From an uncultured Pseudomonas sp. (GTDB lineage Bacteria; Pseudomonadota; Gammaproteobacteria; Pseudomonadales; Pseudomonadaceae), in the NCBI RefSeq assembly GCF_946885955.1, contig NZ_CAMPHI010000008.1, positions 1 through 64,000 of the forward strand: a DNA stretch of 64,000 nt. Direction: 5' to 3'. Positions within the stretch are counted from its first letter, which is position 1, and each line of letters starts with the position of its first letter. Shown one piece after another: positions 1 to 7,334 of the stretch. The notes beneath the pieces are model-generated. The model saw only the letters and a list, made by a program, of their open reading frames with translations, ran no database searches and was not told the DNA's origin. A program made the position numbers and the translations under genes.

Positions 1-558
1 GACCCGCTATCCAGTGGATAGGAAGGCTGCTCCGCTTAAGTGAACAGCATTACGCGCCTGTCGCGGGGTTTTTTATTCTCGCGCCACCTCGTGGGAAAGC
101 TGGCGCATTAATTGCCTTGTCTATCCATACGTCTGAATTGCCGCGCGGCGATGCGCGGTCGGGGCGTAGGATGCAGTTCGAGTTTATCCACCGGGATGTG
201 GCCTGCCACGCGCTTATCCGCGTAGCAGCGTAATGTCGTTGGCTGTTGCATGGCAGGTCCCGCCAAATCGTCCATCTGATACCAATGGGCAATAAGGTGA
301 CCTGGTAGGTGTTACTGCCGGCGATGAGGGCGCAAGCTGCGAGACGATAGCTTGAACCATTTTGCACCGGTGCGGCTCACGATAGATGACGGACGCCCAG
401 TTACGGGTTGAGGTCTTTGTTTGTTGATCAGGATGATCGGAGCCAGGTATCGGACCGCTCAGGCGGTCACGACCACCCGTCATGGTATGTGGCGGTGTGA
501 CGATCATGAGTCTAGGGTTAGCGAACAGCGCTTAATCGCGCTATTGAGGGTCGCATTG
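1..558. other. Gene-free left edge carrying one end of a dispersed repeat
   Basis: I see no convincing gene here. The open frames are short, lack a ribosome binding site and read like antisense noise. Bases 34-52 are a 19-nt sequence, GCTTAAGTGAACAGCATTA, that recurs exactly at 38142-38160, where it forms the right arm of a hairpin. It is followed by a GC stretch and a T-run (about 54-76) that could be the 3' half of a terminator belonging to a gene left of the window. Confidence 0.5.
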
Positions 559-783
559 ATGAAACTGGAAATCGCACGGGGATTGTTTGTTGTGGCTGCG
601 CTCAGCGTGGCTTCGATAGCGGCTGCTGCCTGGCATGAGCCGGGCAGTCATGTGGTGAGTCAGAGCGAATTGGGGCTTGAGCCGTTATCGCCCAGAGCAC
701 GAACGATCGACGTGATTCAGCCGGATCAGGATCTGCTGTTGTTCATGTTCAGCCTGTCTCAAGGGATGGGGCCGCAGGGTTAG
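559..783 (+). CDS. Small exported protein, first of two paralogues
   Basis: A 74-residue protein of unknown function. The N-terminus (MKLEIARGLFVVAALSVAS) is a signal peptide or membrane anchor. It ends in a conserved tail, PDQDLLLFMFSLSQGMGPQG. I chose the ATG at 559 rather than upstream starts because a paralogue at 7083 begins with the same MKLEIARGLF sequence. The two genes are also alike at DNA level around the start and differ mainly in the middle. They lie in the same direction on either side of the sulfatase/BqsRS/methyltransferase block, which suggests local duplication and a shared job in the cell envelope. A strong terminator follows. Confidence 0.7.
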   Translation: MKLEIARGLFVVAALSVASIAAAAWHEPGSHVVSQSELGLEPLSPRARTIDVIQPDQDLLLFMFSLSQGMGPQG

Positions 784-822
784 CGCAATCACGCCCACGC
801 CTTAGTTAAAAGTTAAAAAGCC

Positions 823-852
823 AAATAGCCCTGCTCGTCAGGGCTATTTTTT
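823..852 (+). terminator. Rho-independent terminator after the first small exported protein
   Basis: A perfect 11-bp stem (AAATAGCCCTG / CAGGGCTATTT) with a 5-nt loop runs directly into a T-run. It starts 40 bp after the stop codon of the small gene. The A/T-rich base of the stem could let it also work for the convergent sulfatase gene. Confidence 0.9.
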
Positions 853-1004
853 GGGCGCTGTACCAATAGCCTGTCGCGTTCGGCTGTTGCCGCTATGGTG
901 AAGCGACCCGGCTCGTGTGGGCGCCGTTCACACCAGCAATCTACGCCAACGCCGGGCGTGCGCGGCCGATAAAAACTCGCCCCGAGCTCATGGCGCAGGC
1001 GCGC

Positions 1005-3035
1005 TCAGGGGCGAGCGCCGGCGGTGTTGGCCATCAGGCTGCGCGTGGCGACCTGCAGGAATGCCTGCAGGCGTCTGCTCAGGCGTTTGCCGAGCGAGGC
1101 GTCGTCGATCGCCGTGACCCCGGCATCGGCGCCGAGTTTATAGCGATAGAGCTTGGCCGCCTGGTCACGCGGTTGCACCAGCAGCGTGTCGTTCGCCACC
1201 AGGGCCACTGTCTGATCGCCGCCAGATGGCTTGATCACGCCGAAACCATGGTCGTCCTGCGCCAGCCCCAGCAGGTCGCGGCCCCAGCACTGGTGCTCCA
1301 CCGGCAGGCCGAGACGGCCCATGATGGTCGGCACTATGTCGATCTGGGTGGCGGCGATATCGCGCCGCTCGCCGAATCGTTCGCGCAGGCCCGGGGCGAT
1401 CATCAGCATCGGTACATGGAAACGGTAGAGGTCGATATCGCTGAGCTGCTGATCGCTGGCGAAGCCGTGGTCGCCGACGATGACGAACAGGGTGTCGTTG
1501 AAGTAGGGCGATTGGCGTGCCTTGGCGAAGAATTGGCCCAATGCCCAGTCCGAATAGCGCATCGCGGTCAGATGCTCGTTGAGCGAGCCGAACTCGGTGA
1601 CCGGCGCCACCGGCAGGTTTTCCGGCAAGGCGTAGGGGGTGTGGTTGGAGAGCGTCTGTAGCAGGGCATAGAAGGGTTTCGATGGGTCCTTGGCGGCCAG
1701 TTCGGTGGCGGCACGGTCGAACATGTCCTGGTCGGACACGCCCCAGGTCGGGTCGGAGAACACCGGGTCGACGTAATCGTTGCGACCGATGAAATTGTGC
1801 ATGCCCTGCTGGCTGAAGAAACCGGACTGGTTGTCCCAGGCGAAATCGCCGTTGTACACGTAGAGGTCGTCGAAGCCTCGCTCGCTGAGCAGTTGCGGCA
1901 GGCCGGAGAAATGGTGGCTGCCTTCGGGCTGCTGCATCAGGTACTCGAAGCCCGGCAGGTTGGGGAAGCAGGCCATGGTGGCGAACATGCCCTGGTGGGT
2001 ATGGGTGCCATTGGAGAGAAAGCGGGTGAACAGCAGGCCCTCTTGAGTCAGCTTGTCGAATTCCGGGGTGATCTCGCCCTGGCCGCCGAGCGCGCCGACA
2101 TAGTGGCCGGCGAAGCTTTCCATCAGGATCACCACCACGTTGCGGATCGGCGAGGCGGCGGCCGGGTCAGGCGTGCTGATGCGCCGGATTGCCGCCGTGT
2201 CGGCGTCGACCAACCGGTCGTGCTTGGTCAGCAGCATTTCGCGCAGGGTTTGCTGCGCTTGCTCGGTCGGTAGCGTGGCTTTCCAGATATTGCGCCGGGT
2301 CGGCGACCAGCGATTGCGAGCGGCGTCGATCAGGGTCAAGGTGCCGTTCAGGCCCAGGTGGTTGGCGAATACCGAGTCGGTGGTGAAGGCATCGCCCCAG
2401 CGCAACGGTGGGCCCTGACGCAAGGTGCCGCGCGCCAGCAGGACGGCCACCAGCAGCACCAGGATAAACGCCAGGCCGTGCATCGCTACGCGTTGTAGAG
2501 CGGGTTTGTTCGGTGCCGCGCTGGCTGGCCGGCACCGCCGGTCGAGCCAGGCGAAGCCGACATACAGCAGTACCGTCGCCAGCGCCCAGAGCAATAGGTA
2601 GCGCCCCACCGGGAAACCGTACCAGAGCATGCTCAGCACGGTGCGCGGGTCTTCGCCGAGGTACTGGAACACCAGGCTGTTCAGGCGTTGGTGGAACTCG
2701 CGATAGAACGTCAGTTCGATCAGGCCGAGCAGCAGCGTCAGGCTCGCCAGGGCCGTCAGCCAGGCGCGCTGCCAGCCGCGTGCGGCGCTGGCCGCGGGGC
2801 TGAGCAGGGCGAGGATCAGCGGCGTGCAGATGAATACCACCACGCGGCTGTCGAAGCGCAGGCCGTTGAAGAACGCCTCGGCGAAGCTGGACCAGGGGGT
2901 CTGGCCGATCAGTTCGGCGTTATAGCCCAGCAGCGCGGCGCGCAGTCCGGCGAAAAGCAGGAGAAAACCCAGGGCGCTGAGCAGCAGAAAGGCCAATTGG
3001 TGGCGGAGCCGGGGCCGGAACGAAGTTTGAAGCAT
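1005..3035 (-). CDS. LtaS-like membrane sulfatase / phosphoglycerol transferase family
   Basis: A 676-residue protein of the alkaline-phosphatase superfamily, LtaS/sulfatase branch. Roughly the first 200 residues hold about five hydrophobic membrane segments. The rest is a periplasmic catalytic domain with VVVILMESFAGHYVG (metal-binding Glu), NGTHTHQGMFA (candidate Thr nucleophile) and VIVGDHGFAS (metal-binding Asp-His). Family members move phosphoglycerol or phosphoethanolamine groups or cleave sulfate esters; the substrate here cannot be read from sequence. The ATG at 3035 overlaps the last base of the upstream gene's TGA, so the two genes are translationally coupled. A longer open frame upstream of this ATG has no support. 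The operon sits divergent to bqsR. Confidence 0.85.
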   Translation of the reverse strand: MLQTSFRPRLRHQLAFLLLSALGFLLLFAGLRAALLGYNAELIGQTPWSSFAEAFFNGLRFDSRVVVFICTPLILALLSPAASAARGWQRAWLTALASLTLLLGLIELTFYREFHQRLNSLVFQYLGEDPRTVLSMLWYGFPVGRYLLLWALATVLLYVGFAWLDRRCRPASAAPNKPALQRVAMHGLAFILVLLVAVLLARGTLRQGPPLRWGDAFTTDSVFANHLGLNGTLTLIDAARNRWSPTRRNIWKATLPTEQAQQTLREMLLTKHDRLVDADTAAIRRISTPDPAAASPIRNVVVILMESFAGHYVGALGGQGEITPEFDKLTQEGLLFTRFLSNGTHTHQGMFATMACFPNLPGFEYLMQQPEGSHHFSGLPQLLSERGFDDLYVYNGDFAWDNQSGFFSQQGMHNFIGRNDYVDPVFSDPTWGVSDQDMFDRAATELAAKDPSKPFYALLQTLSNHTPYALPENLPVAPVTEFGSLNEHLTAMRYSDWALGQFFAKARQSPYFNDTLFVIVGDHGFASDQQLSDIDLYRFHVPMLMIAPGLRERFGERRDIAATQIDIVPTIMGRLGLPVEHQCWGRDLLGLAQDDHGFGVIKPSGGDQTVALVANDTLLVQPRDQAAKLYRYKLGADAGVTAIDDASLGKRLSRRLQAFLQVATRSLMANTAGARP

Positions 3036-3949
3036 CAACGGGACTCTACTTGACGGCTGATTTCCAGCAGGCGGTCGCGGCCCTGCTCGGCGAGCAGGAA
3101 GTGGTCGGCATCCAGCGGCAGCAGGGTCTGCCCGGAACGCAGGTGGCTGAGAACGGTTTCGCTGGCGCCGCTCAGCGGGTCGATGCGTAGCAGGCGGGCC
3201 ATATGGGTGGCGTCCTCGCTGAGCCACAGGCCATCTTCACCACATTGCAGGAAGCCGGGCTTGTTGAGGCCGCGCAACAGGATCTGGTCGCGACCGTCCG
3301 GGTTATAGCGTTTGAGCGTGCCGCTGGCTTTTTCGCTGTAGAACAGGCTGCCATCGGGGCAGGCGGCGACCGCTTCGGCCTGGTTCAGGCCTGTGCGCAG
3401 AATCGATAGTGCATGGCTGAGCGGGTCGTAGCGCAGCAGTCGGCCATCGCCGTGCATGTCCTCGATGGCATACAGGTAATAGCCGTCGGTGGCGAGCTCC
3501 TCGATGCTGTTGCCTTCGAAGAGTGTTTCAGGCTTGCCGTCGTGCCACCAGTTCACCCTGTGTTGGCCTTGCTCCTGGCTGTACACCAGGCCGCCCCGGT
3601 AGGCGAGCATGCCGTCGGGCTTGGACAACCCGGTCACTCGGGGAACGACTGCGCCGGACGGCAACAGCTCGACGATGCGGCCCTGGCCCTGATCGTATTC
3701 CTGGCTGGCGAACAGCCTGCCCTCGGCGTCCAGGGCCAGTGCGCTGATGCGCGGCAGGTGGTCGATGCGCACGCGGTACTGCCAGCCTGAGCCAGCCTGC
3801 ACCGGCCACAGGTGCTGCCAGCCGGCATGACCGGCGAGCAGCAGCGTAATCGAGAGCAGCACAGCAGCCAACTGAGGCAGTGGCAGGTGCAATTTCGGCA
3901 GCGGCAAGCGCACGCCAGGCCTGGTGATGACGGCAGAGTGTCTGGGCAT
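3035..3949 (-). CDS. Membrane-anchored SMP-30/NHL-type beta-propeller protein
   Basis: A 304-residue protein with one N-terminal membrane segment (about residues 22-42) followed by repeated propeller strands such as ALDAEGRLFAS, GGLVYSQEQ, DGYYLYAIED and PDGSLFYSEKASG. This resembles SMP-30/gluconolactonase or strictosidine-synthase-like propellers, probably facing the periplasm. The ATG at 3949 has GGAGCT upstream. It is the first gene of an operon with the LtaS-like enzyme and overlaps it by one base. Its start lies only about 35 bases after a predicted terminator, so its transcript must come from a promoter beyond that terminator (see leader). Enzymatic activity is unknown. Confidence 0.75.
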   Translation of the reverse strand: MPRHSAVITRPGVRLPLPKLHLPLPQLAAVLLSITLLLAGHAGWQHLWPVQAGSGWQYRVRIDHLPRISALALDAEGRLFASQEYDQGQGRIVELLPSGAVVPRVTGLSKPDGMLAYRGGLVYSQEQGQHRVNWWHDGKPETLFEGNSIEELATDGYYLYAIEDMHGDGRLLRYDPLSHALSILRTGLNQAEAVAACPDGSLFYSEKASGTLKRYNPDGRDQILLRGLNKPGFLQCGEDGLWLSEDATHMARLLRIDPLSGASETVLSHLRSGQTLLPLDADHFLLAEQGRDRLLEISRQVESR

Positions 3950-3983
3950 CGAATAGCTCCATGGCGGCGCTGGCGCTTGAAAT

Positions 3984-4016
3984 AAAAAAGCCCCGCAGAC
4001 TGGGTGGCCACGGGGC
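3984..4016 (-). terminator. Leader terminator (predicted attenuator) before the propeller/sulfatase operon
   Basis: On the minus strand GCCCCGTGG pairs with CTGCGGGGC (9 bp with two G-T wobbles) and is followed by six Ts at 3989-3984. The downstream start codon is 35 bases further on. Its 3' arm (3990-3997) is also perfectly complementary over 8 bases to 4057-4064 inside the upstream leader ORF, so an alternative antiterminator structure is possible. Confidence 0.75.
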
Positions 4017-4025
4017 AAGCGTCGT

Positions 4026-4085
4026 TCAGTTGGAGACAGCCGGGACCCTTGGGCGATGCGGGGCAGCAGAGCGCGACAGAGGCAT
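4026..4085 (-). CDS. Short leader ORF in the attenuator region
   Basis: A 19-codon ORF (MPLSRSAAPHRPRVPAVSN) starts with ATG at 4085, preceded by AAGGA at 8-base spacing, and ends 10 bases before the predicted terminator stem. Four of 19 residues are proline. Codons 8-10 contain GCCCCGCA, which can pair with the 3' arm of the terminator. The arrangement resembles leader-peptide attenuation as known for mgtL-type or amino-acid operon leaders. That it is translated, and what it senses, is inference. Confidence 0.45.
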   Translation of the reverse strand: MPLSRSAAPHRPRVPAVSN

Positions 4086-4229
4086 GGCGCAATTCCTTGA
4101 ACGTCGATGGCCGTAGTCTGCGCAAGCGTCTGTCGTGACAAGGTGAATCGCAGGTGAAAAAATCGTTAAAAGCAGGCGCTGCGCTGGGCGGCGTGCAATC
4201 ATTTAGCCGCTGCCAACGAGGAAATTGCC

Positions 4230-4913
4230 GTGCGCATACTGCTGGTCGAAGACAATCGCGACATTCTCGCCAACATGCTCGACTACCTGAGCATCAAGGG
4301 CTATAGCGTCGACTGCGCCCAGGACGGACTGTCCGGGCTGCATCTGGCCGCCACCGAACATTACGACCTGATCGTACTGGACATCATGTTGCCCGGCCTG
4401 GATGGCTACACCCTGTGTCAGCGCCTACGCGAAGATGCACGGCGCGACGTTCCGGTAATCATGCTTACTGCACGCGATCAGCTCGACGATCGTCTGCAGG
4501 GCTTTCGCGCTGGCGCCGACGATTATCTGGTCAAACCGTTCGCCCTCTCCGAACTGGCCGCGCGCATCGAGGCGGTGCTGCGCCGCGCCCAGGGTGGCGG
4601 GCGGCGTTGCCTGCAGGTCGGCGACCTGAGCTATGACCTGGACACCCTGGAAGTCAGTCGTGGCGGACGCGCGCTCAAGCTCAACCCGATCGGCCTCAAG
4701 TTGCTCGCCGTGCTGATGCAGAAAAGTCCCCACGTGGTGCGCCGCGAGGTGCTGGAAGCGGCGCTATGGGGCGACGACTGTCCGGACAGCGACAGCCTGC
4801 GCAGCCACGTACATCAATTGCGGCAGGTGATCGACAAGCCGTTCGCCTCTGCGCTGCTGCACACCGTGCATGGCGTTGGTTACCGCCTGGCCGAGAGTGG
4901 CAATGGAATATAG
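4230..4913 (+). CDS. bqsR: Response regulator BqsR/CarR (OmpR family)
   Basis: A 227-residue OmpR/PhoB-type regulator. The receiver domain (about 1-115) has the acidic pair E7/D8, phospho-acceptor D51 in VLDIMLPG, T80 and K102. The winged-helix domain occupies about 125-220 (LRSHVHQLRQVIDKP, HTVHGVGYRL). It closely fits the P. aeruginosa BqsR/CarR protein as I remember it, which answers extracellular Fe(II) and Ca2+ and controls cation-stress and envelope genes. The start is GTG at 4230 with GAGGAAA upstream. Its 3' end overlaps the kinase gene by 11 bases. I did not find the published BqsR half-site TTAAG-N6-TTAAG in the flanking intergenic DNA. Confidence 0.85.
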   Translation: MRILLVEDNRDILANMLDYLSIKGYSVDCAQDGLSGLHLAATEHYDLIVLDIMLPGLDGYTLCQRLREDARRDVPVIMLTARDQLDDRLQGFRAGADDYLVKPFALSELAARIEAVLRRAQGGGRRCLQVGDLSYDLDTLEVSRGGRALKLNPIGLKLLAVLMQKSPHVVRREVLEAALWGDDCPDSDSLRSHVHQLRQVIDKPFASALLHTVHGVGYRLAESGNGI

Positions 4914-6180
4914 GCAGAGTCTGGCCCGGCGTATCGTCATCGCCTTTATGCTCATGACGGTACTGGTTGCCGGGGTATTCGGTCTGGGGATTGTCGAGAT
5001 CGTCCATTCGGTCGAGGAACGGTTGATGTCCAGCGGCATGGGCAGCGATCTCGACCGCCTGCTGCAAATGGAAAGCGTCGACGATTGGCGCCACCAGCCC
5101 GAACCGCAGCAGCTGTTCTATTTCAGCGATGGTTGGGGCGACTTTGCCATGCCTGAGGATCTGCGCGACCTGCCGCCGGGATTCCACGAGGTGTTTCGTG
5201 GCGCTCAGACCTACCATGCGATCGTCCGCGAAGTAGACGGCCGCCGCTATGTGTTGCTGGAGGATCAGAGCGAGTTCGAGGAGCGCGAACAGGCGCTGTT
5301 CTCCGTGGTGCTGATCGGCGTTCTGCTCAGTGTCGCCTTGGCCGGCGCGCTCGGCTGGCTGCTCGCGCGGCGGGTGATGGCGCCGGTGGTGCGCCTGGCC
5401 GGTCAGGTGCGCCATCGCGACCAGCTGCTGGCCCTGGCGCCGCCGTTGGTCCCGGATTACGCCGAGGACGAGGTCGGCCAGCTTGCCGCTGCCTTCGACG
5501 ATACGCTCGGGCGGCTGCGCCTGGTGCTCAAGCGCGAACGTCTGTTCACCAGCGATGTCAGCCATGAACTGCGTACGCCGTTGATGGTCATGGCCAGCTC
5601 CTGCGAACTATTGCTGGAAAACCCCCACCTCGACCCGCGCGGGCGAAGCCAGCTGCAGCGCATGGCGCGCGCTTGCGAGCAGATGGGCGAACTGGTGCAG
5701 ACGTTCCTGCTGCTGGCGCGCGAGCAACGCAAGGAGGCCGACCTGGCGCCTCGGGCGACCCTGGCGGAGATCGCCGACGAACTGGTGGAGCAGTGGCGGC
5801 CGACTATCGAAGCCAAGGGCCTGCGCCTGGACTATCGGCGGGATGAGCCACAGCAGCAACGTTACAACGCCTCGTTCCTGCGCACGGTGATGAGCAACCT
5901 GCTGCGCAATGCCTGGCACTACACCGAGCATGGGCATATCAGCCTGGTGGTCGAGGGCAGCTGTTTTCAGGTCGAAGACAGCGGCGCGGGTATTCCGCTG
6001 GGCGAGCGCGAGTCGGTGTTCCAGCCATTCGTACGCGGTTCCGATGAGCGGGGTGACGGCCTGGGCCTGGGCTTGTCGCTGGTACAGCGGATTTGTGAGC
6101 TGCAGGACTGGGCGGTGACGCTGAGCCCGGTGGAGCCGAACGGCTGTCGTTTCAGCGTCCGCCTGACGGCGACGCGCTGA
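4903..6180 (+). CDS. bqsS: Sensor histidine kinase BqsS/CarS
   Basis: A 425-residue kinase. Membrane segments at about 10-33 and 130-152 enclose a periplasmic sensor domain of about 95 residues rich in Asp/Glu. A HAMP-like linker follows, then the H-box FTSDVSHELRTPLM with phospho-acceptor H221, and N, G1 and G2 boxes (NLLRNAWHY, VEDSGAGIPL, GDGLGLGLSLV). The ATG at 4903 lies inside the last codons of bqsR, giving coupled translation. BqsS is reported to sense Fe(II) through a periplasmic RExxE motif; I see REVDG and REQAL but no RExxE, so the sensing site may differ here. Confidence 0.85.
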   Translation: MEYRQSLARRIVIAFMLMTVLVAGVFGLGIVEIVHSVEERLMSSGMGSDLDRLLQMESVDDWRHQPEPQQLFYFSDGWGDFAMPEDLRDLPPGFHEVFRGAQTYHAIVREVDGRRYVLLEDQSEFEEREQALFSVVLIGVLLSVALAGALGWLLARRVMAPVVRLAGQVRHRDQLLALAPPLVPDYAEDEVGQLAAAFDDTLGRLRLVLKRERLFTSDVSHELRTPLMVMASSCELLLENPHLDPRGRSQLQRMARACEQMGELVQTFLLLAREQRKEADLAPRATLAEIADELVEQWRPTIEAKGLRLDYRRDEPQQQRYNASFLRTVMSNLLRNAWHYTEHGHISLVVEGSCFQVEDSGAGIPLGERESVFQPFVRGSDERGDGLGLGLSLVQRICELQDWAVTLSPVEPNGCRFSVRLTATR

Positions 6181-6261
6181 CATTTTTTTCACGACGCTTT
6201 GACCGCTCGTTGACGCGGCCAGGGCTAGGCTAGCGGCAATCCTCCAAGAGTGCCCTTGTCC

Positions 6262-6948
6262 ATGCCCAGTCCCGTCGACCTGGCGTTTGCCCATAAGTAC
6301 GACGCCGACCACGCGCAGCAGTACCTGCACAAACAGCGTGGCGGTTTCTTGCGGCATCTATCGCAGTGGCGCGACGAGCAGTTGGCGCGTCACGCCCTGG
6401 CGCTGGTCGGCGATCCCGGTTTGGTCCTCGATTTGCCGTGCGGCACCGGGCATTTCTGGCCACTGCTGGCGGAAAAGTCCAATCGCGTGATCATCGGTGC
6501 GGACAGTTCGGCCGATATGCTCAAGCTCGCCTTCGCCGCGCAAGCGCCGGATATCGTCAAGCGGGTGCAGCCGTTACAGACCTCGGCATTCGTCATCGAC
6601 CTGCCGGACAATTCGGTGGACAGCATTTTCTGCATGCACTTGCTGCACCATGTCGGCGATAGCGCGCATCGGCTGATGTTGTTGCGCGAGTGCCAGCGGG
6701 TGACGCGCGACAGCCTGATCGTATCGCTCTGTGTCGATGGCAATTTCAAGGCCTGGAGGCGCAAGCGCATGGAGCGGCGACACAGCCCGGATCCGAGCCC
6801 GGAGAACCATCAGAATCGCTTTGTATTGCCGGCAGCCACGGTCGAGGCCGAGCTTCGGCAGGCCGGATTTCGCGTTCGCGAGCGCCTGGATTTTCTGCCG
6901 TTCTATGCCATGTGGCGGGTTTACGTATTGCACAAGGTGGACCTGTGA
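6262..6948 (+). CDS. Class I SAM-dependent methyltransferase
   Basis: A 228-residue protein with a Rossmann methyltransferase core: motif I VLDLPCGTGHFWPLL (about 53-67), the acidic strand-2 end IIGADSS, and a post-core segment FCMHLLHHV. The substrate is not predictable; the fold resembles UbiE-like small-molecule methylases. It follows bqsS by about 80 bp in the same direction and may share its transcript. GTG 6250 and TTG 6256 are alternative starts in frame; ATG 6262 is preferred. The small exported paralogue follows 134 bp later. Confidence 0.7.
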   Translation: MPSPVDLAFAHKYDADHAQQYLHKQRGGFLRHLSQWRDEQLARHALALVGDPGLVLDLPCGTGHFWPLLAEKSNRVIIGADSSADMLKLAFAAQAPDIVKRVQPLQTSAFVIDLPDNSVDSIFCMHLLHHVGDSAHRLMLLRECQRVTRDSLIVSLCVDGNFKAWRRKRMERRHSPDPSPENHQNRFVLPAATVEAELRQAGFRVRERLDFLPFYAMWRVYVLHKVDL

Positions 6949-7082
6949 GCGGGGGGCAGGTGTGCCGCCCGTCGCCAGGTGTGCCGATTGTGGCGCCATT
7001 CGTCATGGAACGCGGCGCGCTGGGCACTGCTGGTCTACGGTTATCGAACTGTGTTTGATAGCTCTATCAAGAGGTTGTGGGT

Positions 7083-7316
7083 ATGAAGCTAGAAATCGCA
7101 CGAGGTTTGTTCCTCATGGCGTCCCTCGGCGTCGCATCCATCGCTGTGGCCGCCTGGTACGAGCCCGAGCCGGGTGTGGTCGATGCCAGCAATGGCGCGA
7201 ACAACTGCCCGCGCCCGCCGCGTGCGCATGTCGCCGGGCAGGAGCAGTTGCACCCGGACCAGGACCTGCTGCTGTTCATGTACAGCCTGTCCCAGGGCAT
7301 GCGCGCCAGCGGCTGA
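7083..7316 (+). CDS. Small exported protein, second paralogue
   Basis: A 77-residue protein of unknown function with a signal peptide/anchor (MKLEIARGLFLMASLGVAS) and the tail HPDQDLLLFMYSLSQGM shared with the product of 559-783. The middle is variable and Pro-rich. ATG 7083 has AAGAGG upstream; a GTG two codons earlier is possible. Its position just after the bqsRS-methyltransferase genes suggests a link to that stress system, but this is inference. The stop is 19 bp from the convergent end of the RND pump gene. Confidence 0.7.
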   Translation: MKLEIARGLFLMASLGVASIAVAAWYEPEPGVVDASNGANNCPRPPRAHVAGQEQLHPDQDLLLFMYSLSQGMRASG

Positions 7317-7334
7317 GGTCGCCAGCCGCTACCT

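Noticed and set aside
50..507. Two short minus-strand frames at the left edge
   Set aside because: No ribosome site, no family resemblance, atypical composition.
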